A stretch of 36,497 nt of DNA from DATFPQ01 sp035264765 (lineage in GTDB: Bacteria > Actinomycetota > Actinomycetes > Actinomycetales > Angustibacteraceae), in the NCBI GenBank assembly GCA_035264765.1, contig DATFPQ010000250.1:1-36497 (forward strand), in the 5' to 3' direction. The position numbers were made by a program, and so were the translations under genes. Shown one piece after another: positions 1 to 8,607 of the stretch; positions within the stretch are counted from its first letter, which is position 1; each line of letters opens with the position of its first letter. The notes under the pieces are model-generated. The model ran no database searches. It was given only the letters and a program-made list of their open reading frames with translations, and was not told the origin of the DNA.

Positions 1-2
1 TC

Positions 3-1286
3 TGGCACGACCTGCCGCGCGAGGGCCGACTGCTGCTGTCCACCGTCGTCGTCGACGCCCTCGGCACGGGATTCGTGCTGCCGTTCGCGGTGGTCTACCT
101 GCACGAGGTGCGCGGCCTTCCCTTGGAGACGGTCGGCGTCGTGCTTGCCGTGCCAGCGGTCGTGGCTCTGGCGCTGCTCGGTCCAATCGGCACCATCATC
201 GACCGGTTCGGGCCCCGGCGGGTGCAGGCGCTGGCGATGCTCGTGCAGCTCGTCGGCAGCGTGCTGCTCGCGTTCGTCCACGACGCCCCACAGGCCTCGG
301 TCGCCATGGGGCTGATCGGGGTGGGCCACGCCGCGTTTTGGCCGGCCAGCCAGTCGCTGGTGGCGACGGTCATCCCCTCGGAGATCAGGCAGCGGTACTA
401 CGGCATGAACTTCACGCTGCTGAACGCCGGCATCGGCATCGGTGGCCTGACGTCGGGCCTGGTGGTGTCCGAGTCGAGGCCGTGGACCTTCACGGCCATC
501 TACCTGCTGGACGCCGCGACGTTCCTTGCGCCGCTGGCCGTCCTCCTGGGGCCGTTGCGGCACGTCGGCAACGCCGTCCACCGTGAGCCCTCGTCGGACG
601 CTCCAGCGTCGGTTGCACCGGCCACCTACCGAGCCGTCCTGCGCGATCCGGTGTTCCGGTCAGTGCTCGCGGTCACCTTCTTCTCGGCCTTCGTCGGGTA
701 CGCCCAGTTCGAGGCCGGGTGGACGGCGTACGCGCGCACCGTGGCCGAGGCGTCCACCCGCCTCATCGGCCTGGCCTTCGCGGTCAACGCGGCCACCATC
801 GTGCTGCTCCAGCTGGTCGTCATCCAGCGGATCGAGGGCCACCGGCGCACCCGCGTGCTGATGCTGATGAGCGGGGTGTGGGCGGCGTCGTGGTCCCTGA
901 TGGGACTCGCCGGGCTCGTGCCGGCCTCGCTGTCCGGCGCGGTGCTCCTGACCGCGAGCATGGGTGTCTTCGCCCTCGGCGAGACGTTGTTGTCGCCGGT
1001 GGCCCCCGCCATGACCAACGACCTCGCGCCGGACCACCTGCGCGGCCGCTACAACGCGGTCGGCGCCGCGGTGTTCCAGATGGCAGCGGTGCTGGGTCCG
1101 GTGGTCGCCGGCTCCCTGCTCGGCCGGCGCCTGCCCGCGGTCTTCGTCGGCGTGCTCCTGGCCGGCTGTGCCGCGATGGTGCTCGTGCTGCTGCGGCTGG
1201 AGCGGGTGATCCCCGCCCAGGCGAACGGCCTGGCGGCCGTGGCGGCCGACCGCGAGGCCGATCGCGAGCGGGTCACGACCGGCTGA
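3..1286 (+). CDS. MFS transporter, 5' end outside the window
   Basis: The reading frame is open from the first complete codon at position 3, and the first transmembrane helix is already under way (residues LLLSTVVVDALGTGF), so the true start lies upstream and the internal ATG at 75 is not the start. The 427 visible codons give about eleven hydrophobic helices. A motif like the MFS loop 2-3 signature (GPIGTIIDRFGPRR) follows the second helix, and a second-half equivalent (DLAPDHLRGRYNAV) sits between later helices. This is the major facilitator superfamily, so the protein is a secondary transporter in the cytoplasmic membrane. The substrate cannot be read from sequence; drug export and sugar or metabolite transport are both possible. 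The stop overlaps the convergent aldose epimerase gene by 14 bp. Confidence 0.85.
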   Translation, partial: WHDLPREGRLLLSTVVVDALGTGFVLPFAVVYLHEVRGLPLETVGVVLAVPAVVALALLGPIGTIIDRFGPRRVQALAMLVQLVGSVLLAFVHDAPQASVAMGLIGVGHAAFWPASQSLVATVIPSEIRQRYYGMNFTLLNAGIGIGGLTSGLVVSESRPWTFTAIYLLDAATFLAPLAVLLGPLRHVGNAVHREPSSDAPASVAPATYRAVLRDPVFRSVLAVTFFSAFVGYAQFEAGWTAYARTVAEASTRLIGLAFAVNAATIVLLQLVVIQRIEGHRRTRVLMLMSGVWAASWSLMGLAGLVPASLSGAVLLTASMGVFALGETLLSPVAPAMTNDLAPDHLRGRYNAVGAAVFQMAAVLGPVVAGSLLGRRLPAVFVGVLLAGCAAMVLVLLRLERVIPAQANGLAAVAADREADRERVTTG

Positions 1287-2250
1287 TCCCCCACCGGGCC
1301 GTGTGCGACTGGCCGGGCTCCAGCCGGACGACGCCCTCGCCGGTGACGAAGGCGTTGGGCGGGCAGGTCATCGGCTCGACGGCGAGCCCGCGCCGCCGCT
1401 CGCCCGCGGGCAGCCCGTCGCCGGTGAAGACCTGGGCGTACCCGTACGCCTCGTCTGCCCAGAGCTCCACCGCCGCGTCCTCCCCGGGCGCAGCAAGACG
1501 CACGCGCCAGCGGCCGTCGTCGTCGCGGTTGAGGTCGCCGTACGGCGTGTCGAGAACCGTGTCGCCGAGCGGCCGGGGCGTCCGCAGGTCGTACGCCGTT
1601 CCATCCACGGGACCCGAACCCACCGGGATGCCGAGCTCGTCGGTCTCGAACCACCGGCCCGCCGGCACCCGTACCACGGTGTCGTCAACGGTGGGCGTGC
1701 CGACCGTGAGGTACGGGTGCGCGCCGGTGCCGTACGGGCAGGCAGCTGCGCCGACGTTGGTGGCAACAGTCGTCACCGTGAGACCGGCGTCCGCAAGCGC
1801 GTACGTCACGTGCACTTGCAGCGACGTCGGCCAGCCCGGCTGCGGCGGCACCACGTACTCCCACGTGACGGTGTCGTCCGCGCGGTCGGCGACGTGCCAC
1901 TCGACCCAGCGCGCAAGGCCGTGGCTGGCGTTGCCCTTGCCGGGCTCGGTGAGCGGCAGCTGCTGGTCGACGCCGTCGAAGCGGTATCGCCCGCCAGCGA
2001 TCCGGTTGGGCCACGGCACCAGGGTCTGTCCCCGGCCGCCGCTCGGCCGCTCCGCTTCGGCGTAGCCGTCGACGACCTGCCGCCCACCCAGGCTGCAGGT
2101 GCGCAGCCCGGCGGCCACCGCCACGGTGACGGCCTCGCTGTCCCCGTGCCGGATGCGCACCTGCTCGCCGGTCGGCGGACGGGGGTGGAACGACGGGATC
2201 GAGGACGGGGCCGGGGACGGGGCGGACGGGCCTGCAACGGGATCGCTCAC
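1273..2250 (-). CDS. Aldose 1-epimerase family protein
   Basis: The 325-residue protein belongs to the galactose mutarotase family, which interconverts the alpha and beta anomers of free sugars in the cytoplasm. Visible family signatures are PWPNRIAGG (about residues 79-87), a histidine in NASHGLARW (His110), GTGAHPYL (about 174-181, second catalytic-type histidine His178) and EPMTCPPNAF near the C-terminus, which carries the expected glutamate. The first 25 residues are proline- and serine-rich and outside the fold. I chose the GTG at 2250 because a -10-like CAGGAT stands exactly six bases before it, as in several other genes here. The longer open frame to 2391 has no better start. It is divergent from the VOC gene and tail-to-tail with the MFS gene. 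A role in the sugar locus starting at 2913 is possible but unproven. Confidence 0.85.
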   Translation of the reverse strand: MSDPVAGPSAPSPAPSSIPSFHPRPPTGEQVRIRHGDSEAVTVAVAAGLRTCSLGGRQVVDGYAEAERPSGGRGQTLVPWPNRIAGGRYRFDGVDQQLPLTEPGKGNASHGLARWVEWHVADRADDTVTWEYVVPPQPGWPTSLQVHVTYALADAGLTVTTVATNVGAAACPYGTGAHPYLTVGTPTVDDTVVRVPAGRWFETDELGIPVGSGPVDGTAYDLRTPRPLGDTVLDTPYGDLNRDDDGRWRVRLAAPGEDAAVELWADEAYGYAQVFTGDGLPAGERRRGLAVEPMTCPPNAFVTGEGVVRLEPGQSHTARWGISRS

Positions 2251-2256
2251 GGCCCC

Positions 2257-2262
2257 ATCCTG
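2257..2262 (-). promoter_or_regulatory. Probable leaderless -10 element of the aldose epimerase gene
   Basis: The minus strand reads CAGGAT, then six bases, then the GTG start. This is the spacing expected when transcription begins at the start codon itself. There is no clear Shine-Dalgarno sequence. Confidence 0.45.
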
Positions 2263-2325
2263 TCGTCCCGGCCGGCGGTTTCGTCCAGAGGTGCCCGCGG
2301 AACCCGGGCTCACGGGCGGGCTTGC

Positions 2326-2347
2326 GTCCACCAGGCGCCTGGAGGAC
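2326..2347. promoter_or_regulatory. Near-perfect 22-bp palindrome, candidate operator
   Basis: The central 12 bp, CCAGGCGCCTGG, are self-complementary. The symmetry continues through GTCC on the left and GGAC on the right, with only one unpaired A:A position on each side. It lies between the divergent epimerase and VOC genes, about 76 bp and 134 bp from their start codons. Which regulator binds is unknown. Confidence 0.4.
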
Positions 2348-2468
2348 CCGGCGTTCGCGGGGCCTTCTTCAGACGCGCCATGGGGAAGCACCGATTCGGG
2401 CGGTTACGTCCAGGGGCGGCCTGCGCCACCGTCAACCGAGGGTCTGGTGGGCGCCGGTCCGGCGGTCC

Positions 2469-2474
2469 TAGAGT
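2469..2474 (+). promoter_or_regulatory. Probable leaderless -10 element of the VOC gene
   Basis: TAGAGT stands exactly six bases before the ATG at 2481, with no ribosome binding site between them, so the transcript probably starts at the ATG. Confidence 0.5.
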
Positions 2475-2480
2475 CGGTTC

Positions 2481-2900
2481 ATGCCACGCCCGGTGCACTT
2501 CGAGATCCACGCGAGCGACCCGGCCGCCTCCCGGGCCTTCTACGAGACCGTCTTCGGTTGGCGCCTCGACCAGTGGGGGGACGTGCCCTACTGGATGGTG
2601 ACCACCGGCGACGGCAACCCGATGGTCGGCCAGCCACACTCGACGCCAGGGATCGACGGAGGCCTGATGCCCCGGCAGGGCAACCCGCCGTCCGAGGGAC
2701 AGCCGGTGAACTCGTTCGTCGTCACGGTGGACGTGCCGGACTGCGACGCCTATGTCGAGCGGGTGGTGGCCGCCGGCGGGTCCGTCGCGCTACCGGCCCA
2801 GGACATGGCCGAGGTCGGCCGGGTCGCCTACGTCAAGGACCCGGACGGCAACCTCTTCGGGCTGTTCCAGGCGGAGCCGGCCGCACAGGGCCAGTCCTAG
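2481..2900 (+). CDS. VOC family (glyoxalase/bleomycin-resistance fold) protein
   Basis: The 139-residue protein is one vicinal-oxygen-chelate unit built from two beta-alpha-beta-beta-beta modules. The first begins PVHFEIHASDPAASRAFYE and continues with VFGWRLDQWGDVPYWMV. The second runs from VNSFVVTVDVPDCDAYVERV to the typical ending VAYVKDPDGNLFGLFQ, whose Glu/Asp-rich hairpin is usual in the family. The family includes glyoxalase I, dioxygenases and drug-sequestering proteins. The reaction cannot be fixed from sequence. Metal-ligand positions are plausible (His7 and residues near the end of each module), but a role as a binding protein is equally possible. The gene stands alone with a leaderless-type promoter and ends 12 bp from the stop of the convergent kinase gene. 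Confidence 0.85.
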   Translation: MPRPVHFEIHASDPAASRAFYETVFGWRLDQWGDVPYWMVTTGDGNPMVGQPHSTPGIDGGLMPRQGNPPSEGQPVNSFVVTVDVPDCDAYVERVVAAGGSVALPAQDMAEVGRVAYVKDPDGNLFGLFQAEPAAQGQS

Positions 2901-2912
2901 CGCCGCCCGGGT

Positions 2913-3890
2913 TCACTCCCCGGACGGCTCCGGCAGCTCGCGCCGCAGCCGCTGCAGCGCCTCGGCGTCCAGCGCCGAGCCGGCGCGCTTCGCCGCATAG
3001 AGCGCGGCGCCGACCACCGGCGGGTACGCGGGCCGCACCAGGCGGTAGCCGCTGCGCCTCGCCGCGAGCTCACGACGGAACGCCTCCTGCGCGAGCGGAG
3101 CTCTGAAGACGCCGCCGGAGTACGAGACCGGCACGTCGGCGCCGACGGGGAACTCCAGGCGCCACCGGGCCGCCTCCACCAGCCGCACCAGCTCCACGGC
3201 CGCCTCCTGGACGATCCCGGCGGCGCACGCGTCGCCCGCCTCGGCGGCGCCGACGACGACCGGGCACAGCGCCGCGACCCGACCTCGGTCACCACCCCAC
3301 TGGTTCAGCACCACGTCGACCACGTCGAGGTCGACGACCGCGGCGAAGTGCTCGCGGACCCTGTCGAGGAGCGGGCCGGGCGGCTGGCGCCCGTCGCTCA
3401 TGCGGGAGAAGGCGGACAGCCCGCGGACCGCTATCCAGTAGCCAGAGCCCTCGTCGCCGAACAGCTCGCCCCACCCACCGGCGCGGGCACGGCGGCCGGC
3501 CCGCTCCCCGTACGAGATCGAGCCGGTGCCACTGACGACGTTGATGCCGTCGGCCAGAGCCATCGAGCCGGCCCATCCGCACACCATGTCGTTGTCGCAC
3601 GAGTATCGCTCGTGCCCGAGCGCCTGCCGGGGAACCGCGTCCAGGAGAGGCACCGCGGCGCGCGCCTCGCCGTACGCCGGCAGGCCGAAGAACGCCTGCC
3701 GGACCTCTTCCGTGGTGATCCCTGCGAGCCGGCAGGTCTCGCGCACGCCGTCCCGCAGCACCTGCGCGAGCAGGCCCAGGTTGCCCGGGAAGTAGCTGCT
3801 GGCCCCCTCCACCCGTGCCGCCAGCTCGCCCGAGCCGGTCACCAGGCAGAAGGCCGTCTTGGTCCCCCCGCCGTCGACGCCCAGGAACAC
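2913..3890 (-). CDS. BadF/BadG/BcrA/BcrD-type sugar kinase (N-acetylglucosamine kinase family)
   Basis: The 325-residue protein has the ASKHA ATPase fold. The phosphate-1 loop is GVDGGGTKT (residues 4-12), a CDNDMVCGWAG segment around 98-108 holds the acidic residues near the sugar site, the second phosphate loop is VVSGTGSISYGERAGR (about 119-133), and GDEGSGYWIAVRG follows at about 145-157. This is the layout of NagK-like amino-sugar kinases, so the likely reaction is ATP-dependent 6-phosphorylation of a hexosamine or N-acetylhexosamine in the cytoplasm. The frame extends far upstream inside the isomerase gene, but the GTG at 3890 lies two bases after the isomerase stop and immediately precedes the conserved loop. 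It is the last gene of the seven-gene sugar operon, so I infer it acts on the monosaccharide released by the GH4 enzymes. Confidence 0.82.
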   Translation of the reverse strand: MFLGVDGGGTKTAFCLVTGSGELAARVEGASSYFPGNLGLLAQVLRDGVRETCRLAGITTEEVRQAFFGLPAYGEARAAVPLLDAVPRQALGHERYSCDNDMVCGWAGSMALADGINVVSGTGSISYGERAGRRARAGGWGELFGDEGSGYWIAVRGLSAFSRMSDGRQPPGPLLDRVREHFAAVVDLDVVDVVLNQWGGDRGRVAALCPVVVGAAEAGDACAAGIVQEAAVELVRLVEAARWRLEFPVGADVPVSYSGGVFRAPLAQEAFRRELAARRSGYRLVRPAYPPVVGAALYAAKRAGSALDAEALQRLRRELPEPSGE

Positions 3891-3892
3891 GG

Positions 3893-5080
3893 CTACGCCG
3901 GCCCGGGCACCGGGTGGATCGTGACGCCCTGCACCACCCGGTTGACCGCGTTGTCCGGAAACGGGTTGTCCGGAGTCTTGCCGAGAGCCAGGGACACGTG
4001 CAGCGCGAGCAGCTGGGCGCACACGACGAGCGGCAGGGCGAGGTGGACGTCGTCGACGTCCTCGACGCCGGTGAGCAGCCACGAGCTGTCCCCGGACAAC
4101 CGGTCGTCGGCGACGGCGCCGATGGCGATCACGTCCTCCGCGGGCATGGCGGTGCGCAGCTCGGTCACGATGTCCAGGTCGTACTGCCGGGTGTACGGGT
4201 CGTTCGAGACGTAGACGACGACCAGGGTGCGCCGGTCGAGGAACGACTTGGGGCCGTGCCGGAAGCCCAGCGGCGAGTCGAACCACGTCGCCACCCGACC
4301 CGCACTGAGCTCGAGCATCTTCAGGGCCGACTCCCTGGCCAGACCCTTCAGCGGGCCGCTGCCCAGGTACACGATGCGCTCGTAGCCGCGGTCGGCGAGC
4401 GCCCGCAGGGACTCCGCTCGCTCGGCGATCAGCCGCTCCCCCGCACGCGCCAGTCGTTCCACCACGGTCGCGTCCTCGGTCGGGGCGCCCAGCGTCGCCA
4501 GGACCGCCAGCAGCATGCAGGTGAAGCTCGAGGTCATGGCGAAGCCCTGGTCGTTGGCCTCGTCGGGCATCGCCAGGACGAAGGAGCGCTCGGCGCCCTG
4601 GTGGTCCCGGTACAGCCGGCCCTCGACGTTGCAGGTGACGACCAGGTGGTAGCACTCGCTCAGGTACTGGTCGGCCAGCCGGGTCGCCGCCACGCTCTCG
4701 GGGCTGTCGCCCGAGCGGGCGAAGGACACCAGCAGGGTCGGCTGGTGCCCGCTGAGGTACTCGCTCGGGTTGGACACCAGGTCCGTGGTCGCGATGGCCT
4801 CGACCCGACGACCGAGGTGGCGGCCGAGGTGCGCCGCGAGGACCTCACCGGCGAAGGCCGACGTCCCGGCGCCGGTCAGGAGAATGCTCAGGTCCGGGCG
4901 AGCCAGCAGCGGCCGCAGGAACGCCTCGGCATCGGCCCGTCGGGCGTCCACCGCGCGCTCGACCTCCCGCCACAGCGCCGGCTGCTGGGCGATCTCGCGT
5001 GCGGTGTGCCCGGCTCCCCGCGCCTGCAGCTCGACGCTCGGATAGCCCAGGCTGCCCTCGCCGCTCTCGGTGGTGGTCAT
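3893..5080 (-). CDS. agaS: AgaS-type sugar isomerase/deaminase (two SIS domains)
   Basis: The 395-residue protein carries two sugar-isomerase (SIS) domains. The first contains LLTGAGTSAFAGE and VSFARSGDSPES. The second contains YLGSGPLKGLARESALKMLELSAG, followed by the AgaS-like GFRHGPKSFLD. Length and motifs fit AgaS, which converts galactosamine-6-phosphate to tagatose-6-phosphate and ammonia in N-acetylgalactosamine/galactosamine catabolism. GlmS-like enzymes share the SIS fold, but no glutaminase domain is present. The ATG at 5080 overlaps the upstream GatZ-like stop in an ATGA, which implies translational coupling. Between a GatZ-like protein and a NagK-like kinase, the AgaS role is the best reading, though glucosamine-type substrates cannot be excluded. 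Confidence 0.8.
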   Translation of the reverse strand: MTTTESGEGSLGYPSVELQARGAGHTAREIAQQPALWREVERAVDARRADAEAFLRPLLARPDLSILLTGAGTSAFAGEVLAAHLGRHLGRRVEAIATTDLVSNPSEYLSGHQPTLLVSFARSGDSPESVAATRLADQYLSECYHLVVTCNVEGRLYRDHQGAERSFVLAMPDEANDQGFAMTSSFTCMLLAVLATLGAPTEDATVVERLARAGERLIAERAESLRALADRGYERIVYLGSGPLKGLARESALKMLELSAGRVATWFDSPLGFRHGPKSFLDRRTLVVVYVSNDPYTRQYDLDIVTELRTAMPAEDVIAIGAVADDRLSGDSSWLLTGVEDVDDVHLALPLVVCAQLLALHVSLALGKTPDNPFPDNAVNRVVQGVTIHPVPGPA

Positions 5081-6393
5081 CGGCGGTGCTCCTCGGCGTT
5101 GGGGTTGCAGGCGCGGGCATAGCCGCGGAGGACGTCGCGCACCCGGTCCAGCACGAGGGCGCGGGGGTCGGCGGACAGGGAGCCCCGCCGAACCCGGGCG
5201 TACTGGTCGGGCAGGTACTGACTCAGCAGGGGCAACGGGATGCCGGTCTCGGTGAGCGTGGCGAACAGGGCTGCCTGGGCGGCGTCGACCCGCTCGTCCG
5301 GCCAGTAGTAGCGCGAGCGGTCGCTGTAGCTGTAGCGGCGGGCTAGGCGCTGCTCCTCCGCAGTCCCGTGGTAGTAGCCCCGCCACCAGCGTGGGTTCTC
5401 GACCATGACGTCGTCGAGGACGTCGGGCAGCCGGGACCGACGCTCCTCGGGTACCAGCTCGGCCTCGATCGCGGCGAGCGCGAACAGCGCCTCGCGGAGT
5501 GCGAAGGTCAGTCCCGGTCCCACCTTCAGCACCGCCCAGTGGTCCTCCACCAGCGAGGTCAGCGCGTCGATCGTCTGGTTGTCCGTGGAGTGCGCCTCGA
5601 ACACCATGCGCCGGGCCGGCAGCAGCACCTGCTGCAGCTCCTTCGTCCGCTGGCGCTCGTAGTCGACGACGCGAAGGTGGTCGAACTCGACGCCGGGCTG
5701 GACGACGAGCGCCAGGACCCGGCTCCAGGCGTCCGCCGCGCCCGCAGCCGCGAACGCCTCGCGGTGGTGCTCGAGCGTCGCGCGTGCGGACTTCGGCGTG
5801 GTCGGCGTCAGCTCGTCGATCGTCTCCTGCGCCCCGCCCGGAACCGGCACCTCGGTGCCGATGACGTACACCAGCGCACTGGTACCGAACGCCCGGACGG
5901 CGGCGTCCTCGGCGACGCGGGCCAGCCGGGCAGCGCGTCGGGCGACCACCGCATCGGAGAGCGGTGTGGAGTCGCCGGCGCACGCCATGCTGCAGTCGAG
6001 GTGGATCTTGCTGAACCCGGCCTCGACGTACGCCCGCACCAGATCCTCGGACCGCGCCATCGCCTCGTCGGGGCCCAGGTCGCGCCAGGTGTTCGGTCCG
6101 AGATGGTCCCCGCCGAGGACGACGCGGTCGAGCGGCAGCCCGATGCGGTCGGCGACGTCGAGCACCAGGTCCCGGAAGTCAGCGGGCCGCATCCCCGTGT
6201 AGCCGCCGAACTGGTCGACCTGGTTCGACGTCGCCTCGACCAGCAGCAGGCTCCCGTCGTCCAGTGCCTGGGCGACCGCCGCCTGGAGGACCAGCGGGTG
6301 CGCGGAGCACACCGACGTCACACCGACCGCCTCGCCCGCGTGGTGCCGCTCCACCAACCGGATCAGCTGCTCGGCGGATCCCGTGCCGCTCAT
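5077..6393 (-). CDS. gatZ: GatZ/KbaZ/AgaZ family protein (tagatose-bisphosphate aldolase accessory subunit or tagatose-6-phosphate 4-epimerase)
   Basis: The 438-residue protein matches the GatZ/KbaZ family over its length. Conserved segments are EATSNQVDQFGGYTGM (53-68), GGDHLGPN (94-101), HLDCSM (131-136), GTEVPVPGGA and FEAHSTDNQT. In E. coli these proteins are described as non-catalytic subunits that support the aldolases GatY or KbaY. Other family members have been characterised as tagatose-6-phosphate/fructose-6-phosphate 4-epimerases, and the metal-binding-type residues are kept here. No GatY/KbaY aldolase and no tagatose-6-phosphate kinase gene is visible in the window, so I favour the epimerase role. 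The start ATG at 6393 overlaps the GH4 stop by 4 bp, and the stop overlaps the agaS start by 4 bp. Confidence 0.82.
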   Translation of the reverse strand: MSGTGSAEQLIRLVERHHAGEAVGVTSVCSAHPLVLQAAVAQALDDGSLLLVEATSNQVDQFGGYTGMRPADFRDLVLDVADRIGLPLDRVVLGGDHLGPNTWRDLGPDEAMARSEDLVRAYVEAGFSKIHLDCSMACAGDSTPLSDAVVARRAARLARVAEDAAVRAFGTSALVYVIGTEVPVPGGAQETIDELTPTTPKSARATLEHHREAFAAAGAADAWSRVLALVVQPGVEFDHLRVVDYERQRTKELQQVLLPARRMVFEAHSTDNQTIDALTSLVEDHWAVLKVGPGLTFALREALFALAAIEAELVPEERRSRLPDVLDDVMVENPRWWRGYYHGTAEEQRLARRYSYSDRSRYYWPDERVDAAQAALFATLTETGIPLPLLSQYLPDQYARVRRGSLSADPRALVLDRVRDVLRGYARACNPNAEEHRR

Positions 6394-7718
6394 GAGGCGA
6401 ACCGGTCCAGTGCCGGGGCGTGAGCCGCGACCGCCTCGTCGAGCAGCCGGACCGCGGTGGCGCGGTCGGGCACGAGCGGGTCGTCGGTCAGTGCCTGTAC
6501 GGCCAGGTCGCGGTCGCCGGTGACGGCCGCCCGGACGGTCAGCTCCTGCTGCTCCGCCCGTGCGGTCAGCACTGCGGCGATGTCGTCGGGCAGCGGGCCG
6601 ACGTCGACGCCGCGGATGCCCGCCGCGCCCACCACGGCCGGCACCTCGACCACGGCCCAGTCAGGCAGGTTCGCGATCGCGCCCGCGTTGGGCAGGTTGA
6701 CCGCCAGCTCGAGCTGGTCGCGGCCCCCGACCAGCGCCTCCGCGATGCTCACCAACCGCTCGGCCTCCTGGTTCCGCGTGGCGTCGATCGGCGCGTGGCC
6801 GGACGCCTGCTCGCGGAGGCGGTCCCACAGCACGCCCTTCTCGGAGATGTACTGACGCGTCATGTCGAGCCCGCCGCGCAGCCCCCAGGCGAGCTCACCG
6901 TCGTCCTGCAGCGTGAGGTAGTCGGCGAAGAACTCCGCCACGTGGCGGTCGCCGGGTGCGGGGTAGCGGCCGAACCGGCTCATCAGGTCCGCGGAGACCG
7001 CGCCGTGCACCCCGTCCGCCGCGGCGCGCTCGCCGGGGCCGGCCGTCATCTGGACGAGGTCGCGCACCTTCGGGTACAGGTCGTTGCCGTCCTGGCGGAT
7101 GTCGAGCAGCCAGCAGAGGTGGTTCAGTCCAGCAAACGTTGCCTCGACGTGGTCGGGGTCCAGGCCCAGTTCAGCGCAGAGCTGGCCCTTGGTGTGCATG
7201 GTGCCGTGGCAGAGGCCGACAGCGCGCACGGGCGTCTGGCTGACGATGCCCCGGACGTTGGCGGTGAGCGGGTTGCTGTAGTTCACCAGCCACGCCTGCG
7301 GCGCCAGGTCCGCGACGTCCTCGGCGATCGACACCAGCTCGGGCACGTGGCGCAGCGCGCGCAGCACTCCCCCGGGGCCGACGGTGTCTCCCACGGTCTG
7401 CTGGATCCCGTGCCGTTCCGGGATGTCGAGGTCGGCCCGCCACCCCTCCGCGGATCCCACGGCGATGGTCGTGGCCACGAACCGCGCGCCCTCCAGGGCC
7501 TCCCGACGGTCGGTGTGCGACTCCACCCGCAGGTTCGAGCCATGCTGTCGCGCGATGCGCCGGCCCAGGGCGGCCATTACCTCCGCGGCCTCGGGCTGGA
7601 GGTCCACCAGGTGCACGGTGAAGTCGTCGAACACGGCAGAGCCGGCGAGGTCCGTGAGCAGGCCCGGAGTGAACACGGTGCTGCCGGCACCGATGAGCAC
7701 GATGCTGGTCGAGGTCAT
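6390..7718 (-). CDS. Family 4 glycoside hydrolase (NAD-dependent glycosidase), operon copy
   Basis: The 442-residue protein is a GH4 enzyme. GH4 members use NAD+ and a divalent metal to oxidise C3 of the glycone transiently and cleave the glycosidic bond by elimination. Visible are the NAD-binding GAGSTVFTPGLLTDL (10-24), GDTVGPGGVLRALRHVP, NYSNP (146-150), and the presumed metal ligands Cys170 in GLCHG and His200 in GLNH. The family includes alpha-galactosidases, alpha-glucosidases, alpha-glucuronidases and 6-phospho-glycosidases. Because uptake is by an ABC system, an unphosphorylated glycoside is more likely. I prefer the ATG at 7718, since an AAAGGG lies 12 bases before it. The ATG at 7730 would touch that element. 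It is followed by the GatZ-like gene with a 4-bp overlap. Confidence 0.85.
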   Translation of the reverse strand: MTSTSIVLIGAGSTVFTPGLLTDLAGSAVFDDFTVHLVDLQPEAAEVMAALGRRIARQHGSNLRVESHTDRREALEGARFVATTIAVGSAEGWRADLDIPERHGIQQTVGDTVGPGGVLRALRHVPELVSIAEDVADLAPQAWLVNYSNPLTANVRGIVSQTPVRAVGLCHGTMHTKGQLCAELGLDPDHVEATFAGLNHLCWLLDIRQDGNDLYPKVRDLVQMTAGPGERAAADGVHGAVSADLMSRFGRYPAPGDRHVAEFFADYLTLQDDGELAWGLRGGLDMTRQYISEKGVLWDRLREQASGHAPIDATRNQEAERLVSIAEALVGGRDQLELAVNLPNAGAIANLPDWAVVEVPAVVGAAGIRGVDVGPLPDDIAAVLTARAEQQELTVRAAVTGDRDLAVQALTDDPLVPDRATAVRLLDEAVAAHAPALDRFAS

Positions 7719-7773
7719 GAGCGGGGGCATCCCTTTCGTCGACCGCGCAGGCGCAGTCGTGCCGGACGAGGTG

Positions 7774-8607
7774 TCACTTGACGCTTCCCGTGAGCAGCCC
7801 GCTGACGATGTAGCGGTTCAAAGCGACCGCGATGGCCGCCGGCAGCAGGATGGCGAGGATGCCGGCCGCGCTCAGCAGCGCGAACGGAACCACGTGCCGG
7901 CCCTGCAGCGCGGTGATGACGACGGTCAGAGGCTGCGTGGACAGGTCGCTGGAGAGCACGAGCGGGAACAGGAACTGCCCCCAGGCGAACAGGAACGTGA
8001 TGATGGTCGTGGAGATGATCCCCGGCCGGGCCAGTGGAAGGACGACGCGCCACAGCACTCCCATCCGGGATGCACCGTCCACCAGGGCCGCCTCCTCGAT
8101 GCTCACCGGCAGGCTGGTCATGTAGTTGTGCATGATCCACGTGGCCAGCGGGAGGAAGCCCGAGACGTACACGAGCACGATCCCCGTGTACGTGTTGACG
8201 AGCCCGAACGAGCTCATGATCCGGTACAGCGGGATCAGCGTCGCGTAGGCCGGCAGCGCCATCGTGGCGAGGACGCCGTAGAGAAGGACCGACCGACCGC
8301 GGAACCTCATGCGCGCGAAGGCATACGCCGCCAACGTCGCGAGCAGGACGGTGACGACCGTTGCCGCCGCGCACTCGACGAAGATGTTCAGCGCCGACCG
8401 CCGGATCTGGCCGGGAATCTCCCCGGAGCCGGCCAGCAGGGTGTGGAAGTTGCGGAGCGTCGGCGAGGACGGGAAGTAGTGCGCGGGGCGGCTGCCTACC
8501 TGCGCATCAGTCTGGAGGCTGATGTTCAGGGCCCAGTAGAGCGGGATCAGCGACCAGGCGAGGATGAAGGCGACCCCGAACCAGCGAGGCCGGATGCGGC
8601 GCCGCAT
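7774..8607 (-). CDS. Carbohydrate ABC transporter permease, MalG type
   Basis: The 277-residue inner-membrane protein has six predicted helices and the binding-protein-dependent permease loop EEAALVDGASRMGVLWRVVLPLARPG (the EAA motif), which docks the ATPase. The first helix (FGVAFILAWSLIPLYWALNISL) and a long periplasmic loop are typical of MalG-like subunits. It forms the import channel with the permease encoded immediately upstream. Their genes overlap by one base (TGATG), so they are translationally coupled. No ATPase gene is present in the operon. Confidence 0.92.
   Translation of the reverse strand: MRRRIRPRWFGVAFILAWSLIPLYWALNISLQTDAQVGSRPAHYFPSSPTLRNFHTLLAGSGEIPGQIRRSALNIFVECAAATVVTVLLATLAAYAFARMRFRGRSVLLYGVLATMALPAYATLIPLYRIMSSFGLVNTYTGIVLVYVSGFLPLATWIMHNYMTSLPVSIEEAALVDGASRMGVLWRVVLPLARPGIISTTIITFLFAWGQFLFPLVLSSDLSTQPLTVVITALQGRHVVPFALLSAAGILAILLPAAIAVALNRYIVSGLLTGSVK

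Noticed and set aside
719..2601. Long plus-strand open frames across the MFS 3' end and the epimerase gene (719-2065, 1303-2601)
   Set aside because: Composition is Arg/Pro/Gly-rich shadow sequence without family motifs, and it is antisense to a clearly recognisable aldose epimerase.
7719..7730. Alternative GH4 start at 7730
   Set aside because: The AAAGGG element would touch this ATG, whereas it stands 12 bases before the ATG at 7718, which also starts right before the NAD-binding strand.
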